From NCBI RefSeq assembly GCF_964204645.1, contig NC_134028.1, positions 15,615,263 through 15,679,262 on the forward strand: a DNA stretch of 64,000 nt, read 5' to 3'. Origin of the DNA: Tubulanus polymorphus (lineage: Eukaryota; Nemertea; Palaeonemertea; Tubulaniformes; Tubulanidae). Below the pieces are notes generated by a model. It was not told where the DNA came from, did no database searches, and worked only from the letters and a program-made list of their open reading frames with translations. Positions 1-12,173 of the stretch are shown piece by piece (position 1 is the stretch's first letter; every line of letters starts with the position of its first letter). A program made the translations under genes and the position numbers.

Positions 1-863
1 CTACATCAATGCTCTCGTCGTTCATTTCAATGCAGATGTTGTGTAGGATACACGCACACAAAATGCTGCCTATCATTAGTTTGAAGTCAGAAACGTCGAA
101 GTTATCTTTCAATCTTCGGAATCATCTCTTCAACTGGACAAAAGCTCTTTCTATAGCCACTCTTGCTGAACTGAGTCAACGATTGAATGCTTTTTGGCTG
201 TTGATCAAGTTCCCATAATCCTATAATATGGTGTGATCAGCCATGATTCGAGAGGATATGCTGAGTCTCCATGTAAAAAGTCGTCATCAAATAATTCGTC
301 TGAATTTCTGTAGATCATCGAATTGCGTGAGTAAACCTGAGAGGGTGTGATCGTAGATTCCTTGAAGAACCACCGAGTGGTATTTCTTTTGTTGATGTAC
401 GATGATGGATTCTTTCGTGGTGCTTTAATGGGTATATGGCATCCATCAACGCAACCAACTACGCCGGGAAATCTGCCCAAATTTCCGACACCTGCCGATA
501 TTGCCCGTTTTCTTCGTTCATCTGGCCACCTTATATAGGCCTACAGATCCATCAAATTATTCTTCATGGCTGAGAAACAGAAGAAGCTGTTTATGGCTGT
601 TCGTCGCATACCGAAATCTGTCGTAATATAGGCCTATTCTCAAACGTCGTTCTTTCTAAACGAAAATGTGACTTGAAATTGTCGAAAGAGTAGGACGGGA
701 CGGTTTCTTCAACGTAATTTTCTATTCGAGGCACCTTTGCCCAGCTGTCATTCAATAGGATCAGTGCATCACTGTTTGATAAAAGCCCGAAAGGTCTACG
801 AGAATATTGTCTCAGAAACAGCAAAAGCGCCAGAATCGTTTTTTTCTTTCTAAAAGATGCCAT
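1..863 (-). pseudogene. PIF/Harbinger (HARBI1-type) transposase, decayed, cut by left edge
   Basis: Minus-strand frames read as a DDE_Tnp_4 / HARBI1-like transposase, which would cut and paste a Harbinger DNA transposon. The N-terminal part begins at an ATG at 863 (MASFRKKK) and runs to about 594. The catalytic part (480-205) shows the first Asp in GCVDGCH and the second in LHGDSAYPL. The third acidic residue lies in VAIERAF at about 143-157, in a different frame. Breaks seen: the stretch between the two Asp motifs is shortened and out of frame, a frameshift lies near 205, and TGA codons stand where Arg is expected in the last 200 bp. It cannot make an active enzyme. The C-terminus continues to the window edge. 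The N-terminal/catalytic identification is firm; the exact shape of the ancestral gene is inferred. Confidence 0.8.
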
Positions 864-1015
864 GACACACCCGAGTAAATTCAATCCGATTCGATTTACA
901 CCCTTACTAACAACCACAGAAGTTTATTTTATGGAAACCTGCAATATACTGCCAGATTTTTATCAATCTCAATCGATACAGACTGAGCGTGTCTCTTTCT
1001 GTACTCTAATGAAAC

Positions 1016-2154
1016 GGTGTTGTCATATCGCGGAAAGACAGAATCGCGGAATTTTCCAAAAACGAGGAATTTCTTCATTTTTACTTTAAATAGTTAGTAA
1101 ACGGGTTTTCCCACGGGGATACTAACTGTCGGACAGGGCACCGGACCGATCGATGCAACGACTTAGGTTCGAATCCCATTATTTGCAGGCAATTTTATAT
1201 GGAATCATTATATTACGATACCGTTGACTGGCTGCCACCTGTAGAAGAAGTCAGAATCAAGTGAGGTGAAAGAGACCAGGCACCTAATGTCTATTTCTAC
1301 TAGGAAAACTTCGGTTATCGAAGTTCATCGACTTTTTGAGAACTTCAGAAACGAATATTATCAAATAAATATTGAGCACGTTCGTGGTGTCGGACCGTAG
1401 TTGTAGATGGTTGCAAACATGAAATCCTACGACCAAACAAGTACCGGTTCAAATTCCTTTGAAATTATTATAATTTTACGGCTGTCCAGGTCTGGTACCA
1501 ATAAGATTTTTGATCCAAATAATCAGCATAGGAACATATATGTTATAGCAGTCACAAAGTGAACATTAAAAAAACGAAACCATTTTATAATCTTTCATAT
1601 CATTTAATTCTAAAAGATAAACCACATTCTTCGCTTATAACAACAATGTAGACACACAACACGCATGAACAATCCTAAGCCAGAATGAAATATACATAAT
1701 GTCTATTTATTTTCGTCTGACATCGATCCAGTTCCACAGTTGTGAGTTACTTAGAATCAATTCATTTCCAATGTTTTAAATCCAGAGACCAGAGTCAAAT
1801 CTTAACTCTGAAGTGAGTCCTTGAGAATGACCCATGGTGTCATCACAAATCCTACGTTTACGTACCATCGATTTGTATTCCTTCAGTTAATGCAGCGATA
1901 CTCTGTATCACTGAATTCGCAAAGCACGTATTGCCTAGGTTCTGCATTATTTGGAACAGTATCGTTAAGTTGTTGACTGGCGATATAATAAATTATCAAA
2001 TACTAATTCCCGGTGTTGAAAACCTGGGTCCGGTGCCCTGTCCGATAGTGGGTATCCCCGTGGGAAAACCCGTATAGTATTTATAGTAAAAATGAAGAAA
2101 TTCCGCGTTTTTGGAAAATTCCGCGATTCTGTCTTTCCGCGATATGACAACACC
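1016..2154. repeat. Element bounded by ~130-bp inverted repeats
   Basis: The segment 1016-1147 is repeated in inverted orientation at 2027-2154 with few differences; both arms contain the block ATATCGCGGAAAGACAGAA. Together they enclose about 880 bp without a gene. This is the shape of a non-autonomous (MITE or foldback) element. It lies just upstream of the Harbinger remnant and could be part of the same family, but no target duplication or shared terminus was found. Confidence 0.7.
1383..1462 (+). repeat. Possible tRNA-derived SINE segment
   Basis: A GGTTCAAATTCC sequence at 1446-1457 resembles an RNA polymerase III B box, and a weak A-box-like stretch lies about 45 bp before it. A second B-box-like GGTTCGAATCCC is at 1166-1177, at the end of the left inverted-repeat arm. 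No cloverleaf with paired acceptor arms can be drawn, so a functional tRNA gene is unlikely. Confidence 0.3.
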
Positions 2155-2248
2155 GCTAATGAAAGTGACATAAATCTCTGAGCGATGAAAAATCTGGCCT
2201 CTGAGTGTTACCACATCGCGTTAGAAACTAGGGGTCTAGGGACACCAT

Positions 2249-4059
2249 GCCCACTTGGGAAGTGGTTTCAAATGCTCAACAATTTAACAATTTCAATACA
2301 TAACGCCCCCTAGTGAACATATACAAAAAACCAATGACCTTGAAACCACAATCATAGTACATGTTAGCAGCTATGATTTTGTAATTGATTGTGATGACAA
2401 AATATGCCTCGTTACCAATTTAATATGGAAATACTAAGTTATTCTACTATTCAACGCCCGCTGGTGACCATATGATAAACCCAATGACATTAAACCTCAA
2501 TCGTAGTACAAACAGTAAAAAACAATTGTAGTACATGTCATGAAACACAACTTTGCAATTGATCATGGTAACAAAATATGCCTAGGTATCAATCTAATAA
2601 GGAAATACTAAGCTATTCTACTATTCAATGCCCCCTGGTGACTATAGGTATGGAATAACTAATGTCCTTAAAAACTCAACACAATCATTATTGACGATGC
2701 CATGAACTACAACTTTGCAATTGATCATGGTAACAAAATATGCCTAGGTACCAATCTAATAAGGAAATACTAAGTTATTCTACTATTCAACGCCCCCTGG
2801 TGACCATAAACAATAACTAATGTCCTTAATATGACTAAGTACCAATCTAATAAGGAAATACTAAGCTATTCTACTATTCAATGCCCCCTGGTGACTATAG
2901 GTATGGAATAACTAATGTCCTTAAAAACTCAACACAATCATTATTGACGATGCCATGAACTACAACTTTGCAATTGATCATGGTAACAAAATATGCCTAG
3001 GTACCAATCTAATAAGGAAATACTAAGTTATTCTACTATTCAACGCCCCCTGGTGACCATATACTATAACTAATGTCCTTAATATGACTAAGTACCAATC
3101 TAATAAGGAAATACTAAGTCACTCTACTATTCAACGCCCCCTGGTGACTATATAGAATAACTAATGTCCTTAATATGCCTAGGTACCAATCTAATAAGGA
3201 AATACTAAGTCATTCTACTATTCAACGCTCCCTGGTGACCATATACAATAACTTATGTCATTAAAAACTCACCAAAATCATGAAAGATGTCATGAGCTAC
3301 AACTTTGCAATTGATTGTGGTAACAAAATATGCATAGGTACAAATATAATAGGCCTATAGAAATACTAATTTATTGTATTATTCAACGCCCGCTGGTGGC
3401 CACATACAAAAACCAATGACCTTAAAACTCACCCAAATCATAGAACACGTTATGGGCTACAACTTTCCAATTGAATATAGTAACACAATATGCTTAGGTA
3501 TCAATTTAATGTGGAAAAACTTTTTCCCACCTACGAATGAGTACTGATGACACCAAGATGGCCGCCAATTGTGTCATAATTGGCTGATCAAAAATACCTG
3601 TCTCAGGTATAAAACATCCCTTTCCAAAGAATACCCATCACCAATTGCAATGAGAAATGGCAAACCAGTAGGAAGCTACAGGACCTAGAATTCTGGCCAA
3701 AATTGACATTTTTGGGCACTAAAAAGGTCATAAGACAGCCATCTTGAGTCAGATCGACCCAATTTTTCTTATGCTGATTGGCCCTTGGTAGATTCAAATA
3801 TAAACTAAAGATCAAGGTAATTGATCCAAGCGTCTTTAAAATTTCCCTCAGAAACTTCGAAAATGTGTAAAAAGTGCTGATTTTGGCGAACAACAATGGC
3901 TGCCAGTCGGCCATCTTGAATCTGACAGGGCCAGTTTTTGGGCTGAAGATGTGTCTAGGGTAGATAGGCCTACATGTATAAACCAAATTCCGTCTACCGA
4001 CGCACGGACTGACGAAAAGTGAACGCAATAGCCCGCTGGGAATAAATTCCCAAGTGGGC
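2249..4059. mobile_element. Non-autonomous element with 13-bp TIRs and internal tandem array
   Basis: The ends are inverted copies of GCCCACTTGGGAA (2249-2261 and 4047-4059). The left 1.25 kb is a tandem array (see 2400-3400). The right 560 bp is unique and contains the phrases 'cctacgaatgagta' and 'aatggcaaacca'. A second, older copy of the right part and of one array unit lies at 21860-23770, showing that this is a dispersed family. No transposase-like frame is present; the open frames inside are short and unrelated to known proteins. Confidence 0.65.
2400..3400. repeat. Tandem array of alternating ~91- and ~162-bp units
   Basis: The phrase CTACTATTCAACGCC (or a close variant) recurs at about 2444, 2619, 2780, 2871, 3033, 3124, 3215 and 3377. 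The spacings are therefore near 175, 161, 91, 162, 91, 91 and 162 bp. The long unit equals the short one plus about 71 bp that includes 'aactttgcaattgat'. It is a higher-order tandem repeat with no coding potential. Confidence 0.85.
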
Positions 4060-5194
4060 TAAAAAACAAGGGAGCCAACTCTCCATCAGATCGGTCGATA
4101 GGTACGTCACTTCAACCGTTCGTAACTTCGTTATTGATAATCCAATCTGCTTCAAGTAAGACTATTCTGAAAGATAACAAATTTCTGCGTTAGACTGTGT
4201 GGTTTCAGAAAAATTTGAGTGCCTCTGAGATTGTTAAATCGTGCGATTAATCCGAAAAAAAACGGCAAAATCTGTCTGTACCGCACCAGCCTGGAAGTAA
4301 ATATGACCATGATTTTTGAAAACAAACGATGCTTTTGACCAGAAATTTTGAACCAATTTTTACAAACGAGGACTTTTTGGAAAGATTGGACCCTGAACTT
4401 ACTTCTGAATATAATTATTTCCGTTTTAATTGATAATCCTGTAAATAGGGAATATAAAACCGGGCCGAGATTGAAAACGGCTCCTCTCATTACCACGGTC
4501 GCCGCATGGTGGCGCGTGCTCATGAGTACCGCACTCAATGCTATAATGCTGTTTTCTAATCACATTTTTGCGCATTTTAAGAATAAATATAGCTGCAAAG
4601 CAGCGATAACGGGTTTTCTGCTGTCTTAGAATCCTGTTCATCGGTGGATTTCGACAAAGCATTTGATAAGGCACAACATCAGCCATAACTAACTAAACAG
4701 GCTATTAGGAAACAGTATCAATGATAGGTCGCCCAAATGGCTCAGCAGTTATCTCTGAACGAAAACGTATAGCCAAAATCAACGGAACGCCTCATCTTGG
4801 AATAAGTCGGTCTAACTAGTGGAGTCACGCTAGGTAGTATCCTAAGTTGTCTACTGTTTAATGTCCTGACAAATGACATACACAGTAATCCAAAATATAC
4901 CGCAAATCAATTGTAACAAAGTATTGATGCGAATGACCTATTTAGTTCATCGACCATGTACCGAACACTATTATTGTGCCCCAGCATTTGGGGGTCATTC
5001 TACTTGAACCCCAACATTCAATATGTCCACCAGATTCTGGTGATGATTAAGTCATTTTAATTTTTCTGCCAACTTCATTTCTTCTTTCATATTCATTTAA
5101 CATTAAACATCATTAAGTATGCGTCCCCTTATTGAAATTAGGTTAACTATCTCAATATATCGATGTAACTAGGAAGACCTCATTTTAAAATGTC

Positions 5195-6826
5195 GTGATT
5201 TTTATGTCGACTTTTTCCGATATTGTCTCAATAAATTGCCATACGTATCACGACATTTTAGGTAAAGGAGTGATAATTATGTCGACGGTACGCGGTTATG
5301 TTGAGATACAGACATCGACATTGGTGAAAGGCGTGATCCGTATAACGATTTATCGGGATATTAACACGATATATCGACTTAAATATGTCGATAAATCGCG
5401 ATATATCACGTTTGTTCGACATAATTTCGTCGTGGTAAAAGGTCGCGACGGTTTTGTACGGGTCCTATGTATACGGAAGTACGGAAGCGATAAAGGGCCT
5501 CGAGTTGTCGCGTTCCAACTCGACAAAGTCGCCATATTTATGTCGACATATCGCGATATATTGCTTCAAGTCATCACGATATGTCGACATATTCATGTCG
5601 ACTTGACGCGATATGTCTACATAAATATGACGAGTTGTCGAATTGGAACGCGACAACTCGAGGCCCTTTATCGCTTTTGACATATAAGCTTCTGTACATC
5701 TTTAGAAAAAGAAATAATATGTGATCTTTCATTAAGTAGGATCACTTGAATACGGAAGCGATAAGGGGCCTCGAGATGTCGCGTTCCAACTCGACAAGTC
5801 GTCATATTTATGTCGATATATCGCCATATATCGTGTCAAGTCGACATGAATATGTCGACATATCGTGACGTTTTCACGACAAATTTCACTTTTTCGCCCA
5901 TTTTTACGGAAGCGATAAAGGGCCTCGAGTTGTCGCGTTCAAACACAACAAGTCGCCATATTTATGTCGATATATCGCGATATATCGCGTCAAGTCGACA
6001 TGAATATGTCGACATATCGTGACGTTTTCACGACAAATTTTGCTTTTTTGTCCATTTTCCACAGGACAAGCCGTCATTTAAAGACATGTCTAAATGTAAG
6101 ATGAGGAATATGACGACTGAGTTGTTAGTCGTCACGAATATGTCGACTTGTCGCGAGGAAAGTGGTCGTGAAAACGAAATATGTCGTCAAAACGTCACGA
6201 TATATCGACATATTCATGTTGACTCGACGCGATATAGCGCGGTATGTCGACATAAATATGGCGACTTGTCGAGTTGGAACGCGACATCTCGAGGCCCTTT
6301 ATCGCTTCCGTACATTTTCCACGGGACAAGCCGTCATTTGAAGACATTTCTAAATGTAAAATGAGGACACCAGTAATATGACGACTGAGTTTCAAGTCAT
6401 CATGTATATGTCGACTTGTCGCGAGGAAAGTGGTCGAGAAAACGAAATATGTCGTCAAAACGTCATGATATATCGACATATTCATGTCGAATTGACGCGA
6501 TATATCGTGGTATATCGACATAAATATGGCGACTTGTCGAGTTGGAACACGACATCTCGAGGCCCTTTATCGCTTCCGTACATTTTCCACGGGGCAAGCG
6601 GTCATTTGAAGACATGTCTAAAAGTTAAATGAGGACACCAGTAATATGACGACTGAGTTTCAAGTCGTCATGAATATGTCGACTTGTCGCGAGGAAAGTG
6701 GTCGAGAAAATGAAATATGTCATCAAAACGTCACGATATATCGACATATTTATGTCGACTTGACGCGATATGTCGACATAATTATGGCGATTTGTCCAGT
6801 TGGAACGCGACATCTCGAGGCCCCTT
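5195..6826. repeat. Palindromic satellite built on ATGTCGACAT / CGATATATCG boxes
   Basis: The region is packed with self-complementary words (cgatatatcg, tatgtcgacata) and with the module 'aagcgataaagggcctcgag', which occurs in both orientations (near 5487, 5757 and 5910 forward; near 5660, 6290 and 6555 inverted). From 6053 it resolves into three tandem units of about 260, 268 and 246 bp, each starting with 'cattttccac'. The open frames it produces are by-products of the repeat and look unlike proteins. Confidence 0.85.
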
Positions 6827-7150
6827 AATGAATTGTCGCGGGAGATAAAAGCAAAATAATGAATTGTCGCTGGCGATAAAACCAAAATAATGAATTGTCG
6901 CTGGCGACAAAACCAAACTAATGAATTGTCGCGGGCAATAAAACCAAAATAATGAATTGCCACGGGCGATAAAACCAAAATATTGATTTATCGCGGGCGA
7001 CAGAACCAAAATAATGAATTGTCGCGGGCAATAAAACCAAAATAATGAATTATCGCGAACGATAAAACCAAAATATTGAATTGTCGCAGGCGACAAAAAC
7101 AAAATATTGAATTGCTGCGGGCGACAAAACCAAAATTATTGATTTGTCGC
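6827..7150. repeat. 31-bp tandem array, about 10 copies
   Basis: Ten units of 31 bp follow each other, each with the core 'aatgaattgtcgcgggcga' and ending 'aaaaccaaaat', plus a partial eleventh. It abuts the palindromic satellite inside the long-TIR element. There is no spacer variability of the CRISPR type, because the whole 31 bp is the repeat. Confidence 0.9.
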
Positions 7151-7974
7151 GTTATTTTAGTTTTTCGTTTGTCGTAATGTCGCCCTCATTTGCATATTCA
7201 TGTTTTTTTTACGCATGGCCCTTATCAGCCACCATACTAAAGCCTTAAGGTCGCGTAAAATACTTCAAGCGACACAGCGAATGATCTCCTTTCCCCCACA
7301 GCGAACGCATACTCCAAATGTCAAGTGTGAGTCCAGCATACGGATAGGATTGTGTTATATAGGCCTACTTGTATTTAGTAAATACCTTGTGGATTTGACA
7401 ATGATCGGTATGTACTGTAGGAAATATAGAGTATTGATGGTATTGAAATAGAGGTTGAAGCCCGCGGCCGAATAAAGTAATATATTGATCCCCGGAACAA
7501 CGATGTAGTGACACACGTCGATTCGTCGATGTTTACGGCTCGAAATTGCTTTTAAAATCTAAAGTAGTAAATTTCCAGTGTATCGGTAATATGATTTGAT
7601 GAGGAAAATGGGCTATTGTTAGAATTACTGTTTGAAAACCGCGGCTAAATGAGAAGTCTGCGGCAATAAATTAGTTCATTTATACTTGAATTGATAATCA
7701 AAGTGACAATCGGCCTGCGGTATGATTTCGGGATGACGACTCGAAAAACATGTCGCCCCATTGAATGGGGCTAAATTTTCGGTGTTTACGGCCCGACAGT
7801 GCTTTTGTAACAATGATTCGTGAAAAAACGCGCGGAGTATTTGTAGATCTCAGTGAGCTGAACGATATCATACGGATTGTATCGAGAACAGCGGCAAGGT
7901 AACAAAGCCTTAGTTCTTTTAGTGAAAATAGTGTGACATAAAATAATAATAAGAAGAAACACGCGAATCTCAAT

Positions 7975-8004
7975 AGGGTTTTCTGTGATGTAACAGAAAA
8001 CCCT
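7975..8004. other. Perfect 12-bp-stem hairpin
   Basis: AGGGTTTTCTGT and its reverse complement flank a 6-base loop. A related hairpin with the outer stem AGGGTTTTC lies at 56061-56089. The function is unknown. Confidence 0.5.
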
Positions 8005-8850
8005 AACTACAACGCGCAACAAATATTCTTAGATTAATTACATAAATGTAATATATTATGTCCAATTTGCGATGTGTTTCCGCGTCACAAGTTTTTAATT
8101 TGAATTCTCGACTTTCGTATTAAGCTCAGAGCTATGATTAATGGCTGCCATGTCGCAATTTTGAAACCCGTTTTCGATCTCGGTCAAATTTTGAGTTTGC
8201 TACGGACAGGATTATCATTTTAATCAGAAATAAATATGCAGAGGTAAGATCCGAGTCTAAGCTTTCCAAAAACCCCTCATTTGTAAAAATCGGTTCAGAA
8301 TTTCTGGTCGAAAGCGCCGTTTGTATTAAAAAATCGGTCATATTTACTTCCAGGCTGGTGCGGTACAGACGGATTTGCTGATTTTTTTGGATTTATCGAA
8401 CGATTTAACAATCTCAAAGACAAAGGCACTCAAATCTTTCTCAAACCACCCAGTCTAACGCAGAAATTCGTTATCTTTAAGAATTTAATCTTACTTGAAG
8501 GGGATTGGCCGCCTAGGCCTATCCAATAAGCTATAACGAAGTTACGAATTGTTGAAGTGACATACCTATCGACCGATCTGACGGAGAGTTGGCTCCCTTG
8601 TTTTTGTATATATAGTAGGCCTACCTAGGATACTGGGGTCAAAAGAGCGTCTATTTTACCCCTTAAAACACCATCAACTTACCTCAAACTGACTGTTCTG
8701 TAATCAGATGGAAGTTAACTATTGTTTGTGCATAAATTTGTAATCCTAAGTAGCTTTTGACGATCGTAGTAGCTCAAAACTTTTGACTAGTCACCTCAAA
8801 AAACCGTTGACAGGAGTTAACCTCTATATGATACTTTAGCGTCAGACTCG

Positions 8851-9056
8851 CTTAAGTCCAGTTGAATGAGAGAGAAAATCCTCCATTTTGTCAAATTTCT
8901 TGGATTTGAACATTGTTACCATGCCAACGCCACCCTGATTTAGTTGTTGAGACCCCACAAGAAAAATAACTTCATTTCGTAGGCATGGTGACAATGTAAA
9001 AATTCAAGAAATTTGACAAAATGGAGGATTTTCTCTCTCATTCAACTGGACTTAAG
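8851..9056. repeat. Foldback inverted repeat (~206 bp)
   Basis: CTTAAGTCCAGTTGAATGAG at 8851 is mirrored at 9037-9056. The inner arms ('ctccattttgtcaaatttct') also pair, leaving a loop around 8930-8970. It is MITE-like, with no coding capacity. The stretch 8606-8850 before it holds nothing I recognise. Confidence 0.8.
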
Positions 9057-9647
9057 GAGTCTTTTTGCCAATCCATCTAATTGGTACAGAACTGGAAATA
9101 TATCGGATATTCAGTTGTTGTCCGCGATTTTTGGCATTCTGTTAAGACATAAATGAGGTATGTACCCCAAAAATTAAGCAAAATATCCCAGAAAAACAGG
9201 TCTCATCAATTAATAAATAGACATTAGGCCTAATAGGCTAGGCCTATTTCCAGTCAAAAAAAGTCTCCAAGTGTGTTCAAAACAGCCACGCCTAGAGGCA
9301 TTACACTGATCTTAGATGTGATTTTGTACATATTTAAAGGAATAATTTTACCTTTAGTTAAAGAACTTTTAGTAAAATAACAGCAATATGAATGTGCGGT
9401 AACGGTAACCCTTGCTGATGCCCTTGACCTAGAGATAAGATGGCACCACCAGCAAGCGTGTTATTCTAAAGGATTTGCAGATCTACTTTGAACAATTCAA
9501 TCCAACTCAAACTTAATTGATCCATTGACACTATAGGGGAAAAGGGAATTTATACTACGCGGGCACAGAGAATCCGCACCGGTGTCGTATTGCGACTGGC
9601 GGGAAAGTCTTAAGTTTAGATAGGCCAATGAAAACTCCGGTTACTGA

Positions 9648-9745
9648 ACTAATGTCTATTTCAACCTGACTTGAGAGCATTCCAAGTGGCCTAGCTCGCT
9701 CATTTTTAGTAGTACATACCTGATAAAGGTCTTAGGTCAAACATC
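9648..9745 (+). repeat. Single arm of the palindromic MITE family
   Basis: The sequence beginning 'taatgtctatttcaacctga' and ending near 'cctgataaaggtctta' matches the arms of the MITE copies at 29.46-29.85, 30.4-31.9 and 33.4-33.75 kb. Here only one arm is present, directly followed by the LINE fragment. Confidence 0.65.
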
Positions 9746-10062
9746 CTATCCAAGACCATAACAAATCTTAACTATGCAGATGATATTGTTATCCTCCCCT
9801 GCACTAAAGAGGGCCTACCGCTAAACCTTAAACAACTAGCTGAATACTGTAAAAAATGGGGGCTCTCCGTGAACGCTGAAAAATCTAATATTGTAATATT
9901 CAGTAAAAGATGTAACAATAACAAACAAAACGTAAATTTTACTAAAACGATAAACGAATTAAATGTGTTAATAGCTGTAACTACCTAGGCTTCAATTTAA
10001 CAAGTAATGGAAAACTAGACCTATTACAGAGTACTGTCACAACCCAAGTGGCAATCACCCCG
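9742..10062 (+). pseudogene. LINE reverse transcriptase fragment
   Basis: A plus-strand frame without a start codon reads NYADDIVIL followed by a helix ending in EYCKKWGLSVN and AEKSNIVIF. This is the YADD catalytic core and following region of a non-LTR (jockey/CR1-like) reverse transcriptase. A frameshift near 9965 moves to a frame reading NSCNYLGFNL, the next conserved block. Only about 100 residues survive, with both ends missing. It may belong to the same family as the LINE 3' end at 32817-33402, which cannot be tested from non-overlapping parts. Confidence 0.75.
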
Positions 10063-10955
10063 TATTCAAACTATTATAAATTGAAGATTTCAAAGGTGGC
10101 ACGATGATTTGTTTGCGTCATCATCGTTCTCTCCAGGAAAAGAAGAAAAATAGTTCATGTGAAGTAGAAGATTAAGAAATTGTATAAACGGAAGCCAAAT
10201 CATTCATTACGAGCGGGTGGATCCGATTGTTTTTTGAATTTTTGCTACGCTGGGTGGCCCCGCAACCGCCAATTCGTTCGTTGGAATTAATACAATTTAT
10301 ATCTCCCAGTTATGATGTGATTGGGATTTTGAAAAATCAATCTTCTGAGAATAGAATGGTACCGGTATTAGTAGTACGTATTTAAAGTTAAAGTATCACG
10401 TAGTAATAGACTGCTTAGAGGGTGGATGCCGATATCCTCGTTAGTAAGCCTGTACCATGAAGTTCGTTATTGGGTTATCATAAAGCCGTTCTTCTAAATA
10501 ATCCAGACGGTAAATATGGACCGAACCTCAACTGCATATTAAAACACAACAAGGTGACAACTGCAGTCCTTGGTATGCCGATGTGATGAATAAATTCGAC
10601 GATCATACAAACATTTCGGGGACAAAAATTATCAGCGGTCAGATAATTTCCTAGAATTGGCATTTAAGTCCAACTTTCCCTAGTTGAATAGCTCACAGAC
10701 TTGGAATCATACCGGAAATAGCAATAGTGGAATTTATTCCTATTTCACTCGGAATAAACCGAGGAAAGATTTTGGCGTACGATGGCGATCAAGATAACTT
10801 TTGAAATCTAAGAATAGTTGATTCCTAGTCTTAGTTTCGTCAAGCGACTCCCTTTTGTTAAAATGTAATCATTCCTAGCTCACAAACGATATAAACCTCG
10901 AAAATCACTAACTATAATGATTCTAGATCTCGAGTCGGAAGTTACCAATAATCCC
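10063..10955. other. No gene recognised
   Basis: AT-rich, unique-looking sequence. Only short open frames are present, without domain-like content or convincing splice sites. Confidence 0.5.
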
Positions 10956-10959
10956 TTAA

Positions 10960-11720
10960 TGTGAAATTAAACTAGTGATGTCCAGCTCAGAGACTAGAAA
11001 TTTACACAAACACTCGTGAAAAAAGGGCGATGATTAACTCAGAAACTCAGAATGTACCTAACAAAATCACTTTTGAAATTAAAAGGGCAATGATATCAGC
11101 TCACAGTAACTCAGAATTTACCTAAAAAAAACAGTTGTGAAATTAAAAAAAAGATGATTTCAGCTCAGAAACTCAGATTTTACCTAAATCACTTGTGAAA
11201 TGCGACGATTTCACTTCAGAAATGTAGCGTTGTGACATCGCTCTCTTGATAAGAATCCATTGTTGTTCTGGTGAGTTGTGTGTGATCCCGGTTGTCACTG
11301 CGAAATTAAAAGGGCGATCATTTCGGCTCAGAAACTCGGAATTTACCTATAAGTCGCTTGCGAAATTAAAAGGGCGATCATTTCGGCTCAGAAACTCGAA
11401 ATTTACCTAAAAGTCGCTTGCGAAATTAAAAGGGCGATCATTTCAGCTCAGAAACAGGAATTTACCTAAAAAGTCGCTTGCGAAATTAAAAGGGCGATCA
11501 TTTCGGCTCAGAAACTCGGAATTTACCTAAAAGTCGCTTGCGAAATTAAAGGGCGATGATTTCGGCTCAAAAACTCGGAAAAAACCTAAAAAGTCACTTG
11601 CGAAATTAAAAGGGCGATAATTTCAGGTCAGAAACTCGGAACTACGAAGTCACTTCCGAAATTAAAAGAGCGATCATTTCAGGTCAGAAACTCGGAATTT
11701 ACCTAAAAAGTCACTTGCGA
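10960..11720. repeat. 60-bp minisatellite
   Basis: About seven regular 60-bp units occupy 11300-11720, each containing GAAATTAAAAGGGCGAT and 'ggctcagaaactcgga'. More diverged units extend left to about 10960. The array is interrupted at 11237-11298 by a piece that is not part of the unit (separate entry). Confidence 0.85.
11237..11298 (+). repeat. Fragment resembling the LTR of the second Ty3/gypsy element
   Basis: About 60 bp here ('atcgctctcttgataagaat' and following 'ctggtgagttgtgtgtgatc') match, with changes, the middle of the 231-bp LTR at 38430-38500. It is the only part of the minisatellite that is not a unit, so it may be a solo-LTR scrap captured by the array. Confidence 0.5.
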
Positions 11721-12173
11721 AACCCGAAATATTTCAGTGTTTTTAATCATTTCTTGTAGATATGGATTAAATTTTTCCGTTTACAGAAATTAATTGGAAG
11801 TCGTATAGTTTTTGGAAACGGCTGGAAATCGGAATTTTTCGAAGTCGAAGGATTTGTCTTGGTCCCAAAAGATCCAACTTACGCAAGGCTTTTAAACTTC
11901 GGATAAACCGTCGAAATCACGTTTAGTTATTCATAGCTCAGTGCACTACATGTAATATTATGATTGAAACAATAAAAATAAATTCATGCTTCAAAATATT
12001 TCGTATTGGTGCTTACGTCGAGTACTTTACTTCAGTAATTATCATTAAATGATATGATAGAATGCCAGAAAAATGTATTTGTAGGGCTGAACAGGTCATT
12101 CGTTGGGCTCTGCATCAAAGATCTGGTCTGCAGCAGCGATGCGGGGCTTCGAGATATTGCATTAGAAGCCTTG

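Larger units (their letters stand above)
4064..8605. mobile_element. Long-TIR (foldback-like) element, ~4.5 kb
   Basis: About 440 bp at the left (4064-4500) are repeated inverted at the right (8140-8605). Both arms carry, reading inwards, GGGAGCCAACTCTC, ACTTCGTTAT, TTTCTGCGTTA, GAAGTAAATATGACC and GATAATCCTGT; divergence is perhaps 15-20% by eye. The core contains a palindromic satellite (5195-6826) and a 31-bp array (6827-7150). Its remaining parts hold no recognisable gene. Long inverted arms with satellite-like interiors are typical of foldback-type DNA elements. No transposase or target duplication was seen, so the superfamily is unknown. Confidence 0.7.

Noticed and set aside
5195-7102. 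Several long open frames in the palindromic satellite and 31-bp array (e.g. FWFYCPRQF-type repeats)
   Set aside because: They are translations of tandem and palindromic DNA repeats, appear on both strands and have no protein-like features.
6827-11720. CRISPR-like appearance of the 31-bp and 60-bp arrays
   Set aside because: The units are contiguous, with no unique spacers, no cas genes and a eukaryotic context.
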